Positions 25,660-36,930 of a stretch of DNA of 64,000 nt are shown here, one piece after another. Below the pieces are notes generated by a model, which saw only the letters and a list, made by a program, of their open reading frames with translations, was not told the origin of the DNA and searched no databases. The number at the start of each line of letters is the position of its first letter. Position 1 is the first letter of the stretch. Position numbers and translations under genes: made by a program. Source of the DNA: Pyxicephalus adspersus (taxonomy: Eukaryota > Chordata > Amphibia > Anura > Pyxicephalidae); contig NC_092861.1 in the NCBI RefSeq assembly GCF_032062135.1, positions 123,647,085 to 123,711,084 on the forward strand. The letters are read 5' to 3'.

Positions 25660-26450
25660 CACTCACCAGCAACATTGCAATGTCTTATTGTTTCAGATCG
25701 TGTACTGCAGAAGAAAGTGAGCGTTCCCCGTACAAGACCTAAAATGTGTCTCTTACGATAGGTACCTTGTCTGGTGTTTAAATGAGCTTCAACATAGTAG
25801 AAGTTTAGCACACAGCCTTAGCCACCTGTCACAATGGAACACAGAATGCAAAAAAGAATGTCTTTGCTGTGGCAACTGATCACAAAAACACCTTTTGCTG
25901 CTCACTACCTCTATTCAACTTCCCAAGGACCCAAAGGTTCTGCTGGGAACATGCACCATCTAATGAAACGGGTGCAAATTAGGTGGGGATTGCTTAGCCG
26001 ACATCCCCAACATTGGCCTCTCTTGGACTTGAAACAAAGGTCAACAGTGTGACTGACTCTCCACCCAAGAAAGCTCAAGTACAAAGATATCTGTCATGGT
26101 CTGATAAACCTCCAGCTTTTTTAATGTAAACAGCCAGATCCACTGAACATTATCTGATTTCTGTAGTCACCTTTACCACTCTTTAAAGCTTTCACTACAG
26201 AAGCTAGCCTCAAATATTTTCTAGGGATTCTTCTTTTCCCACAAGCTGCCCAGACTTTACATCTCCACAGATCCTACAGCCTGTAATAAAGTATTATGAA
26301 CATGGTTTACTGAAAGATGAAATCTGAAAACCGGATGGATACAAATGAAAAGATGGCACACTCAGCCAGCTATGGCACAGGAGGATTTCACAAGCATGCC
26401 ACGTACGATTATCTGCACTTGCCAAGCAAAAATACATCTGAGCCAATTCC
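25660..26450. promoter_or_regulatory. Possible conserved noncoding elements
   Basis: Repeat-free and of balanced composition. TTTCAGATCGTGTACTGC, GAGCGTTCCCCGTACAAG, CACCTGTCACAATGG, GCAAATTAGGTGGGG and CCACGTACGATTATCTGC stand out. Composition-based and weaker than the blocks further right. Confidence 0.3.
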
Positions 26451-26654
26451 AGGAATTATGAATGAAAGCTTGGGATGCCAAGCTATAATAACTTTTTTTT
26501 TTTTTTTAAGATGAAATTCCAAGTGCTTTCATTGTGTTACTAATTAGTAACAGAAACACTGGAGATTGTTTTGTTTGAAGAAAAAATTCCCAACCACCCT
26601 GCTAGCAGCTGATGGGTTTCTTGAGCAGAGAGACTTTAGTTCACACTTTGGATC

Positions 26655-26760
26655 CCTAAGGACTTGTTCACACCAAAATTCATGCCATAAGGATGAAATA
26701 CCAAATGTGAACTGATATGCGTTAGCATGCGATTTTACAGTGTGTTGTGGCACTTTTAAG
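26655..26760. repeat. Possible dispersed repeat
   Basis: ACTTGTTCACACCAAAATTC, GATATGCGTTAGCATGCG and ACAGTGTGTTGTGGC resemble the 'GTTCACACC...TGCGTT' style of frog repeats. Weak. Confidence 0.3.
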
Positions 26761-26919
26761 AGACCGTCACTCTTTTTGCACACATTCTGTTAGGAAATGC
26801 ATTGTTTTCAAGGGGATAGATAAATCCTCCAGTCAATTTGCAAAGTGGGGAGCAGCAGTAAAGCACAAGCACTGTGCAGGTAAAGGCAGCAAATCCTGCA
26901 TAGGTAATGAGCAAATATT

Positions 26920-26922
<3 letters not shown>

Positions 26923-26965
<43 letters not shown>
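26923..26965. repeat. (AT)n microsatellite, about 43 bp
   Basis: Uninterrupted alternation of A and T, extending an open frame on both strands without coding meaning. Confidence 0.95.
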
Positions 26966-26969
<4 letters not shown>

Positions 26970-27229
26970 CACATCAACTGAGCTTTTAAAACATTACCAC
27001 ACACTGATTAATTACTTAACGCTGTCTGATTTCCTTAATATGTATCTAACAAGACTAATGATTTTAAAAGACTATACATTCCCTTTAACCCAGTCACAGA
27101 GTTCATTTCAATGCCAATTGGTGCAGTGACCTTCTTTCTATGCCTAAACATTTGCCAGCTGATAAATAAAAGAACGCACCAGGGCCTTACTACACTAATG
27201 GTAATAGCAAGTCTCTTAAACAACAAGAA

Positions 27230-27670
27230 TACATTTCCTTTAATAATTGGGATTGAGCCACTTACTGTTTAATTTGAACCCTCAAAGGTGAGTGTTAATG
27301 TCCTTGCATCAGTCGTACCCTTTCCAACAATAATTGGCCGCTTACAGCCCTGGTTAAATCTGATTATCTTGTAAATAAGGTAGGGAGGAATCCACTGCAG
27401 TCCACTGTATATACATTAGGGGCTCGTTAAAGGATAATAGCTAAATGAGGAGAGAATGATACTGTGATTGCAACAGAACAGTAACTTGGGGGACATATTT
27501 TCGTTTTTATTAGATTTGCCCACATTTAATAGTTAACCTTAAATTGTTTCCCATCCATCAAAGCTGAAGGCAGTTCTTTAAGGAGATGTATTATTAATCC
27601 ATCTGCAAGTGCAGCTGAAAGTGTGGGAATGTATTCAAGCATTACAGTATATTTGAGGAAGCTGCAACCT
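27230..27670. promoter_or_regulatory. Candidate conserved noncoding element
   Basis: CTCAAAGGTGAGTGTTAATG, GCATCAGTCGTACCC, CAACAATAATTGGCCGC, TTAAATCTGATTATCTTG, CCCACATTTAATAGTTAACC, GTATTATTAATCCATCTGC and AAGTGCAGCTGAAAG. A TCF-like word, E-box, SOX and homeodomain sites lie within one repeat-free block. Confidence 0.45.
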
Positions 27671-27739
27671 ATTACATGACACTTACTATATGTACAATGA
27701 ATATTCTCTTACAAAGGAAGAAAATAATAGAACATAAAA

Positions 27740-28160
27740 CCCACGTCTGATAAGAGTAACAGACAGTATATACGGTAGCCTGAGAAATACCTGAGCCTTA
27801 GCTGGTAATCCTCCAAGAAGACAGGTATAAGGCTGATTAATGGCAGCAAACACCGACACTTACAAAACATGCCGCAGTCACAAATCTCCTCCTGAAAGTG
27901 ACAAATCTACAATGTGTGGCAGGTGTAAGCAAACATAGGTGAATATACCGTGCTTAGAGTACAGAGCCATCCTAATACAAGCAGAAATCATAGAAAGAAC
28001 TTTAAAAGAAGAGATGCCATCAAATATATACGGTATGTAAGATGCCATGGCTTGGCTCTTCTTGTAGGCCCTCTTGTTTCAACATTTTGAGCTGCTGCCT
28101 TTAAAAGGTCAGGATTACATACCCGTTAAGAGTCAGTATCTTAACGTAATATAGACGGAT
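27740..28160. promoter_or_regulatory. Candidate conserved noncoding element
   Basis: ATATACGGTAGCCTGAG, AAGGCTGATTAATGGCAGC, AAACACCGACACTTAC, ACATGCCGCAGTCAC, GTGTGGCAGGTGTAAGC and TACCCGTTAAGAGTC in repeat-free DNA with isolated CpGs. ATATACGGTA occurs twice (27769 and 28026). Confidence 0.4.
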
Positions 28161-28566
28161 GGTCACCTGCCCATTTTTGGTAAAGCTACAGTGATTCCTT
28201 ATAACCCATCCACCTGCAATATATACTGACAACAGGAGTCCATCATGGAACATCACACTGCACTACGATGTTGTTCATACTTAATGGCACCACAAAACGT
28301 ATCTTAATCGGCATGCACAATTTTTCTATGTGTTATGGTGCATCGAGCAGCTAATAGAAAATAATTGGCTGCCCTATAACAGTGTCCATCAATGATCTTG
28401 TGTTTTTAAAATCGTGGCACAAAGCCATAGTGGAAACAGACCCTTGGCTACAATAATAATAATGGGTTCTATTTTTTAGATTAAAGTATACTTACAACCA
28501 AAACCTTTTTTTTTTTTTTATTTTGGAAAGAATGGAATAATTAAAACACATAAGGGGTTTTACATA

Positions 28567-28588
28567 TAGAAAGCATGTATGCTTTCTA
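28567..28588. repeat. Perfect 10-bp inverted repeat with 2-nt spacer
   Basis: TAGAAAGCAT (28567-28576) and ATGCTTTCTA (28579-28588) flank GT, forming a 22-bp near-palindrome. Confidence 0.85.
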
Positions 28589-28739
28589 CATGCATTACAG
28601 TACCATGGGTTTGCCTGTCTGGCCAAATGACTGGTCATAACTGATTCTTAGAGATTGCACACAATAAATAGAGTCATTTTTGTTTTGTTTCTGCCTTCAG
28701 CCACAAGACCTGAGAGACTATGATGAACAGTCAGCAGGT

Positions 28740-29000
28740 ATGAAAAAAAAATATTGAATGCTCCTGGGCTATGACACTTTCTCATCAAAAGCCTGGACTT
28801 CATCCAAGTTCATCTGTTAATGGACAGCATCATCCCACCCCCACCCATCTTCTGTCTCTACACAGCTCAGCCAGATCTCCATTAACCAGTTCATTGCCTG
28901 CTCTGCACCAACCCACACCATCTTGTGTCCTGGCCACAAAACGGTTAAATGGCATTGGAGCAACACTAACACAGAAGGAACTTACTTTATGTTCTTGATT
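28740..29000. other. C/A-rich stretch with a 75-codon open frame
   Basis: Plus-strand frame 28771-28998 encodes a Ser/Pro/His-rich peptide with no recognised similarity. CATCCCACCCCCACCCATC and CTCCATTAACCAG stand out. More likely noncoding. Confidence 0.2.
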
Positions 29001-29099
29001 TTAACGTTTCATCAAAAAAAGTTAAATAATAAAGCTTGTTTAGCCATTTAGGCTGTAGATTTATACTCCACATGGCCTAATATCAAATATCAAGGGATT

Positions 29100-29340
29100 T
29101 GCAAAGACTTTTTGTACACACTAGATGCCATGGACGGAAGGGGCGAGTAGGTTGCCGTGTGATCCATGCCAGAGATGTCAAAAGAATTACAGTAAAATGC
29201 AGTGCATACTAAAATGATTAATAATAAATATTTTTGCTCACAGTGATTCAATTATTAACAACAAAGCTCATTTCCCAGATGATAACCAATTTTAACAGAC
29301 AGTGTGGGATGAAGACTTAAACATTGTTTGCGTCTGACAA
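29100..29340. promoter_or_regulatory. Candidate conserved noncoding element
   Basis: Two parts: a CpG-bearing part (CATGGACGGAAGGGGCGAG, GGTTGCCGTGTGATCC), then AATGATTAATAATAAATA, CAATTATTAACAACAAAGC and GATGATAACCAATTTTAAC, rich in homeodomain and SOX-like words. Ends at the A tract near 29343-29361. Confidence 0.4.
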
Positions 29341-29522
29341 CTGAAAAAAAAAAAAAAAAAACCTGTGTGGACAAGTGGTGGTTCCAGAAATCTCCCAGCC
29401 TGATAAAGTTTAGTGGTTCAAACATGAAAATGATTTAAATCTATCAAATGGCCATATTTACCTAGGACTTCTTGATTCAATGTACATCAATACATAAAAA
29501 GAGGAGTTTAGACAGACCATTT

Positions 29523-29526
<4 letters not shown>

Positions 29527-29560
<34 letters not shown>

Positions 29561-29650
29561 TGCTGCACCTTTTTTTGGAGTTTCAATGCATTATATGTAC
29601 ACGTACATGTGTTGTGGTGAGTTGTAATACACGTGTGTTGATGTGTCATT
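29527..29650. repeat. A32 tract and palindromic repeat
   Basis: A runs from 29527 to 29558. Its last seven bases start a 25-bp palindrome, AAAAAAAGGTGC / T / GCACCTTTTTTT (29552-29576). It is followed by ATGTACACGTACAT and TAATACACGTGTGTTG. This mixture resembles a known style of frog interspersed repeat, but I cannot name the family. Confidence 0.55.
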
Positions 29651-30059
29651 CAGAATCAATACCAAGTATTAATATGCAGTAAAAATTTGATTTTACCACA
29701 TTTCTGCTAATCCAGGATTTTCTAAACCTGTCCCACTGGTAGATGTCCGTGATAAATCCACACAGCTAGCTAAATGACATTGCCGAGACCTGAATTGACC
29801 TACCCATGTACATGTGAGGTTACCTACAAATCGGGGAAGGTTTGGCCAGCACAAAGCTACATAATGCATGGTGCATGTGCTAAAAGAAACTAAAAACTAA
29901 AAGAAGAACTTTGTTAAAGGTGTAAAGTGGAGAGCCAAAACACTGCCACTTATTGGATATTTGCTGCAACGATCAAAAAAAATTCACTCTGAAAACACCT
30001 GGCAACATATTTTTATTCACTTTTACAATGGTGGTATGAAGAGGTTAAATAATATTTTC

Positions 30060-30640
30060 TTTGCAGTCCACCCCCCACATCCCACAAAGCTCCTACAAAC
30101 TAGACACTGATTATGTCTGCTGCTTTCCCCTTGCTATTCAAGATAAACAAAGTGTTTTAAGATCAGGGCACACCCTGGGACCCTTGACAAAGCCATCTAT
30201 CATTCTGTCTGCTAAACCAGTCTGGCCACACTAAGGCTATAGAGGCTGAAGCTCCCGGTGTACAATTTTTCCATTGTGCTGCCGGCCTATTACAACTTAC
30301 TTCCATTCTTTGCCACTTTCTCCGGAGCAGATGTGATGGACCACTTGGCTTAAGCCCCTCCTAGTCCAGACAGAATTGTTGAAAGAAACCTCGGGAATTA
30401 GAAAGTACATGGCCAGGACCTAGACAACACAAAGGCGATCACTCTCATTTTTGTGCTCTCACCTCCACAGAATGCACACTATTTATCACTGCAAGCTTTT
30501 CAGAGCCATGGCTCTCTATAGCCAAGATCGGGAAATGAATCAAGCCACAGAGCAGCCTTTTCAAGCGTTAGAGAGGCAAGCGGTGCATTGTGTTGGCAAG
30601 GAAAGGATTAACGAGGGTATCTATCAATAGTAGTGCTGTG
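30060..30640. promoter_or_regulatory. Candidate conserved noncoding element
   Basis: Long repeat-free stretch, higher GC than its surroundings. Words include CTATTCAAGATAAACAAAG, GACAAAGCCATCTATCATTC, GCTGCCGGCC, TTTCTCCGGAGCAG, GAAACCTCGGGAATTAG, TATTTATCACTGC and GAGGCAAGCGGTGC. An inverted SOX pair, ACAAT-N6-ATTGT, is at 30262-30277. Confidence 0.45.
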
Positions 30641-31155
30641 TTAAAGGCGATATGTGTTATTTTTTGTTTCTTTTCTCTCCATTATTATCTAGTAGGACAG
30701 CAGTGGCAGTGCAGTATGTGAACACAAGTCTTACAGCTCTAGGACATTAAACAGCCTGAACCGTTCATTAGAACAGATGTAATCGCTGCACCTATCTGTG
30801 GGAACTGGAAGATATCAGTCCTAGTTTACACAATTTAAAGAGCCTGTACAGAAGGGGCATGTTAAGAGTTGGGCTATGGCAGCGCCACTCTAACAGGGCT
30901 AGATAGACAAGGGCTACTAGGGCCTTCATCAACTTTGCATGAACTAGGACAGCAAGTTAGTATTATATACCACCACCGCCATTAGATTTCATCATATACC
31001 ATCACCACCAATGTGGGAAGTGTAAAAATATGTCTGATTGTTTCCTGTGAATACTGATCGTAAACAAGTACAAGAAAAAGCCCACAATACAACGTTAGCA
31101 AAACCTACCAGAACAAACAATTTATAAAATATTACAAATATGTGCGTATGACCCG

Positions 31156-31182
31156 CCAGACAAGACAAACACACTTGTCTGG
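31156..31182. repeat. Perfect 9-bp inverted repeat with SMAD-type words
   Basis: CCAGACAAG (31156-31164) and CTTGTCTGG (31174-31182) flank ACAAACACA. Each arm includes CAGAC/GTCTG, the SMAD binding element. Confidence 0.7.
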
Positions 31183-31221
31183 TTTAGTAGAAAATGTGTG
31201 TTGAAAAAAAACGCTTGCTTT

Positions 31222-31298
31222 GTTGCTTGGCAACCAAGTGGATTCTTCTTCACCGCGAGGAAAAAAAAAAGGTAATCTGTTTCGTTGCTATGGACAAC
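31222..31298. promoter_or_regulatory. Two X-box (RFX) like motifs
   Basis: GTTGCTTGGCAAC (31222-31234) and GTTGCTATGGACAAC (31284-31298) resemble the RFX consensus GTNRCC-N(0-3)-RGYAAC, with one and two departures. They sit 50 bp apart around an A tract. Either true RFX sites or fragments of a palindromic frog repeat that uses similar words. Confidence 0.3.
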
Positions 31299-31526
31299 AA
31301 AGGCAGTCTAAACTAATTCTTGCCCTAATTGCTTTGATGATGCATTTACTGGTGAAATGGAAAAACAAAGAAGCATTCTCAAGTAGGGTCAAATATGGAA
31401 GTGCCAGGGCCTGGGGCCTAAAATCTGTTGCTCATTCTGCCATCTAAGTAGTCAATATTTTTTAAATCCGAAATATCAAAGATACAACCTATGGTGGGGA
31501 GTTCATACAAGGAACGCAATTTTGTT

Positions 31527-31606
31527 TATGACAATCAGGAGGGTAAAATCAGTTCATACCACAAAGTATGACAATCAGGAGGGTAAAATCAGTTCATACA
31601 ACAAAG
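31527..31606. repeat. Tandem duplication, 40-bp period
   Basis: TATGACAATCAGGAGGGTAA and the following 20 bases recur immediately (31527-31566, 31567-31606) with one mismatch. Nothing else in the unit is recognisable. Confidence 0.9.
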
Positions 31607-33639
31607 TCATCAACCAGGCTCGGACCTTATAAAAGAAGTCAAAAAGTTCTTCTATTCAAATAAGTTCAAAACCACCATCAAGTAAGAGTATATCTTCAAC
31701 TCAGACCTATCTCATGACCTGCGACCAGCTCTCTCGCATGCTTCAATCCTGAGAAACAAAGGATCCCAGTGCAAAACTAAACACGGATGATGTTTTGATG
31801 GAGACGCTGGTGACAACTGACACAATTGCCATTGTTCAAGTAATTTAAATAAAGACCGTATTTCACTTTTTCTTTTTACAAGAGCTGTGGGCAGATGACC
31901 ATTTTCTTGTATGTAAAACACAACCTACAATTATTGCAGTAAAATATATTGCTGTACCCAGCTCTCCTCTTGTGTGGCTGTTCCAACAATGCATTAGCTT
32001 ATACCATTCTGGTTACATCCACATTGGATGCCTGTGCCATGCCGAATTCTAGCCCTTCCATCACTTACTGAAGGGGGGAATCCCACTGGACTGGTTTACA
32101 GATTTACACTCAGCGAATGGCAAGAATTTTTTGGCATAAGTGTGTGTTTGTTGATCAAATGTCACATCATGTGCTCGCCTTTATTATGACTTACAAAACC
32201 CTCGCTTCAGACCCAAGGCTTTGCCAAAGACAACACGGCAGTACGAAAAGCAAACACATGTATTTCTGCATCATGTGAAGTGCTAGCAGCCATTAACGTT
32301 TCTCTTCGTTTCACATGATATTTCAGAGCACAGTTCATAGGCACTGCGGAACAACTAAGTTTCTTGTCTATGGATCAGGCTTATTTGTCAGATTTCATGC
32401 TAATTTGGCTGGTCCTTTAACATTTCATTGGTATTCTTGGAGCGCTTCAGAGGGAAAAAGAATTCAACATGGAGCACTTTACATTTGCTTTGTTACAGTA
32501 GAGGCAATGCTTATGAATGCAGCCATTCCAGTTTATTACGCAAGGCAATGACAGTGCAAAGACAAGAAGCGACCAATAGCATTTCAGTAAATATGGTTAG
32601 GTTAAAGACACATTATGACATACATATATTACACATACATACATACACACACGTATATATGAAGCTGAACACTAATTGAGTTAAGACTGGAAGGAACAGA
32701 ATTCCCAGAATGTTGGTTAATATACTTCCATGACACCCCCACCCTCTATACTTGGAGATAGCTATTCTTGTCCATACATGACACAAGCATATGGTCAGCC
32801 TCAAGCATATTACAAAAACTCACATAAGGCATCCAAATAAATCTTTGTTTGATAGAACATGCAGGAGAACTTTACATTGATGGTTTGGCTTGATACAACT
32901 AGAATAAAGAGCTAGCTTGGAATTTAATATAAGAAAAATGTAATCATATTTCTCAGTCCGCCTGCTGCTAAAGGCAGTCCATAGATGGGTAGATACCTCC
33001 TTGGCTGTAATGGGGACAGGACATCCAACAGTTTTAACTTGCATTGCCAGAAACATACCTGAACTTGCACACATAAAGAACAGGTCCATGTCAATGGCAG
33101 TGGCACCTATCTGCTCAAATGTTTTTAGCATTTTAGAAAAGCTGGTTACTTGTATATCATCAATAGTTTTTAGCTAAGCCCAACATCTCAAGCAATGTTC
33201 AAATCAGGCAAGACTTCCACTTAATATGAAGCATGTCCAGCCTAAACTGCTACACAGGTGATTATTTTCTCAATGGGCTTTCTGATTGAAAGGCCCCTTA
33301 AGAGTTAATTTTGTTGCAGCATTTCCCTTTCATGTTCTCATTCTGCACTAAAAATAAAAGAACAACCTTATTGCTTGACAATACCAGAACTCTTATTATG
33401 TAGTCCAGTAAAACAAAAGTGACAAAATGTGACCAGTGTGACTGTATTGATGACCACTTATCGGGCTATATTACCACATGCAGACCTATAGCCTGAACAG
33501 ACACATAGAAGGAACACAAGAAACCATCCTTACTAATGATCAGCATGCAGCAACAGTGGAAAATGGTAATACCATCACACACCGCTAGCACTGACCAATA
33601 CGGACAAGGACGTTTACTCTTTTTTTATCATTTTGAAAT
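31607..33639. other. Intron 2 with a short CATA microsatellite
   Basis: ACATACATACATACACACAC lies at about 32633-32652. Several overlapping open frames (31712-31921, 32315-32551, 32820-33131) resemble no proteins. Nothing else recognised. Confidence 0.4.
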
Positions 33640-33990
33640 GGTAAACTATCCATTAGATTTCATCATATCTCACTGAAGCAATTACATCAAGAAAATGATA
33701 GCGCGCGTGGAATCAATTATGCATGCACTTGGCCAAAGACCAAAGGCTATGGAGTCGTAGAGGGCAGAATCATTCGACACACACAAATAAAAAGCCCCTA
33801 GATCTCACAGATGGACCCCATCAGTTCATCTTACTGCCTAAAAAGTTCATGCATTTAATAATTTATCTGTGCTCTGGATACTGTTTCCTGGCTGAATATT
33901 AACAACTTTGAACTGAAGCGTGCTTTTACCACACCACAGCAAGGAGTTGAAGGGCACTATCAGGTCCAGCTTAGGGTAAGATGCATCTTG
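33640..33990. promoter_or_regulatory. Candidate conserved noncoding element
   Basis: CCATTAGATTTCATCATAT, GAAGCAATTACATCAAG, TAGCGCGCGTGGAATC, AATTATGCATGCACTTGGCC, ATGCATTTAATAATTTATC and GAATATTAACAACTTTG in a repeat-free stretch. The first 19 bases also occur at 30979-30997. Confidence 0.45.
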
Positions 33991-34124
33991 AAAAAGGCAT
34001 AAATATACATTAATGTGGTCCTACTTAACGGATAGCTGTTCAAGAGCAAAGCAATGTGTGTTACACAGAAGTGTTACACAAAGCTCACTGACATTCATTA
34101 AAAAAGATACTAAGGTGTTCATTT

Positions 34125-34146
34125 AAAAAAAAAAAAAAAAAAAAAA
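34125..34146. repeat. Poly-A tract (A22)
   Basis: Uninterrupted A run followed by GCAATTACCTG. Confidence 0.9.
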
Positions 34147-34499
34147 GCAATTACCTGAAGCAACCCTTCAGAAATCGTGGGCTGGTACAAGGCATGTGTA
34201 TGAATGTATATGTATGATTAATATATATTTTTTCATACATATGATTTAAAAGGCAATTAATATTGATATTTATACAAATGTAATAATCCTAGGGTTCATT
34301 AAAGTGAGAACGGTTAAAAGACATAAAAAATTAATGATCTGAGTATCATGGAACCAAAAGAACCTAAAAAGTCTGAGGGCGAAGCATAACATGTAAGCAC
34401 ATGGAATCCCATGGAAAACAAAAAACCTAACCCTTTAGCACAATCTTAATGCCAATGAGTTAATCAATTCATATTTATTTTTTTTAATTGCCTGAACAT

Positions 34500-35010
34500 T
34501 TATTCAGGTTTGTCCCAGCAGCTGACAATCATGCAATCTATGTATCGCAACTGCTTGACCGATGATCTCTAAATGAAACATCTAGAAAATTTAAGATTTT
34601 GGTCTTCATCAATTCATACCACATTAACACTTTGCTGCTTGTCAAACTGAATGGCGATTGACAATAACATAGGGGGAAACAATTGTAATCCAGAAGAACA
34701 TCTTGCATCCATGTTATTATTAAGCTTTGGGCAGCAGTATGGATGCACCTTTCTAATTTTCCTAACAGCAGCCTGGCCTTCATGGATGATAGATGTTTCT
34801 ATAAGGGCACTGTTTATATCCTGGAATTCTGCAGCCTGGTGGAATCGCGCAAGCACTAAAGCATTCCTTCTCACCATTGTCAAATTGCTTGCAGCTTAAC
34901 CTCACTGCCAAGATCAATCCAGCTAAACCGCTGGGAAAGAGGGGGAAAGAGATCTCTATTTTTGAAGGAATGTCTCCCCCAAATGGGAACAGTTTCGTTG
35001 TACATTCCAG
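34500..35010. promoter_or_regulatory. Candidate conserved noncoding element
   Basis: Repeat-free with CAGCAGCTGACAATCATGC, ATGGCGATTGACAATAAC, AAACAATTGTAATCC, GGTGGAATCGCGCAAGC and CACCATTGTCAAATTGC. Several SOX-like ACAAT/ATTGT and TGACA words and retained CpGs. Overlapping frames on both strands fit noncoding constraint better than genes. Confidence 0.45.
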
Positions 35011-35129
35011 CAACTGTACTTAACGTAAATGGGAAAACTGATAAAACATATTTAATTACTAGAGGTTAGGATCCTAATTCCTCAATTCACCAAAGGAAAG
35101 TTGGCAAGAAGATACATCATTTTGCAGCT

Positions 35130-35590
35130 TTCTGTCTGAGCATCTGAGGGGGGAGAAAAAGCCACTGAGGCAGCTAATACACAAAACATGATCAAAAGTG
35201 ATTAACAACAGCTTCATATGCAAATTACATTAATGAAGGAGTGCAAAGTCATCATGTAAATTAAATATGTCAAATCTCTTGGTGAACTTTCACTCTGGAG
35301 AAGAGAATGAAATAAAAAAAATAATATATATTTTTTTTTTTACATCATCAATTTCCACCAAATGAAAAGTCTTAAGAATCTTGGTGCTATAAACAATTTT
35401 CACCTTTTTTTTTTCCCTTCCTTCAGCAGCCTGACAGGCCGGCCTGATGTGTGCCGAATGCACATGTTAATAAGCCAATCAAAAATGCAAAACAATTCGC
35501 AATTACTGCAAGGACCTAATGGTCATTAGAATTTACAACTAGGTAATGAACTAAAGTCTGCCCACACCATGCATATTCATAAAGCAATTT
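35130..35590. promoter_or_regulatory. Candidate conserved noncoding element pair
   Basis: Two blocks flank an A/T spacer (35310-35345). The first holds AAAAGTGATTAACAACAGC, TTCATATGCAAATTACATTA (a perfect octamer ATGCAAAT with a homeodomain site) and CATGTAAATTAAATATG. The second holds CAGCCTGACAGGCCGGCC, AATAAGCCAATCAAAAATGC, AAAACAATTCGCAATTACTG and CAACTAGGTAATGAAC. Among the most enhancer-like sequence in the window. Confidence 0.5.
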
Positions 35591-36599
35591 AGCCTTTGAA
35601 GATTAAAGCAGTGCTTAAAATTCAAATGAGCTTTAGCAAATTATCAGTAAAATTCATCCAAAAAAACAGTGCAGTGTATGCCTCTGCTTTCCCCCCACCC
35701 CCATTCCTTCTTTCTAATGCAAACCTGCAGGGCCACATTTACAGAGAGGTGCTTGGGGTGCAGAAGGCAGCAGTGCCCCAGGCTTCATCATGTTTTTTTA
35801 TGTGGCCTTATTTTGCCTCATTTCACTCACATTTCCAGTGTAAGCACAATTAACTCCTACATTGCTTCAGGTTTCATATAGTTAAACTGCTTTAAAGGGT
35901 AGGAAACTTTTTGAAATGCTTAGCCTGGCTCCATTCCGCACCCACACTGGTCTATTTCGGTTCTTGATCTGACCTAACAATTCTTATTTTACCATTTGTT
36001 TGGTTACAATTGTAGATTTATGGAAACCATCTCACTGTGGATGGCAGAAGGAAAGATTTCTGCCTACTGAAACAATAGCTTCACCAGAAGAACCCACTGT
36101 GGTTTTCTTGTGGACTGGGATGAGGGGACTATTTCACTTTAAATGGTTTTAGGTCCGTATAGAAAAGGGAAATTATTGGCATATGGCTACAATAAGATCT
36201 TCCAACTTGATAGCAGTGCCTTTGCCGATTGAGCATGCTTGTTATTGTTGTCCACATCTGCATGGCCCATTTAGTACAAGCAATGCTTATGCTTCATACC
36301 TTTGGTACCTCATACCTTCATACCTTTCTCACCCTCAGTGAGAAAAAGGTCACCTTCAAGCACAAAGTATGTAGGTAAACAAAATACCCCAGCCGCACCC
36401 CAGTTACACAGATCTGCATGAACCAATATGCAGAATTATTATAGGTTAAGCCTACAAGTGCTTCTCGACTAACCATTTTCTGGTGACGTTACAAAATAAC
36501 AATTTCAATAATTTACTGTTGGATGAAATATGTTATGTAGTAGTATAATACTTTTGGTATATAAATTGTACATAATTTATACAGGCCTTATATAGGGAC

Positions 36600-36930
36600 A
36601 ACTAAATACTAGAGGAGGACAAAGAGATTCAGTTCCAAAAGCCCAAAAGAAGGGCCTGTTCCCACAATAGCTCTGAACTGGAAAACACAGAGCATTGCTG
36701 CTTGTGTTAGTGTGCATTAAATTAAACCAACGCATACATTTAAATGTATTTTTTTTTTTCAAATGCACATGATCCTATGTTACCATGCAGATAGTTGTGA
36801 GATGTTAATGTCACTGTAACATAAGGTAACAACCAGTACAATGGGAAAAATATGGAATGACTGAATATAGGAATCATCGACCAATCATAGGCATGGCATA
36901 TCACATGTGCGTGGAAAGCATACACCTGTA
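36600..36930. repeat. Possible dispersed repeat
   Basis: GCCTGTTCCCACAATAGCTC, GCTTGTGTTAGTGTGC, ATTTAAATGTATTT with a T tract, and CAAATGCACATG resemble fragments of 'CACAGTG/TGCATGCG' type frog repeats, as also seen near 26655-26760 and 29522-29650. Weak call. Confidence 0.3.
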
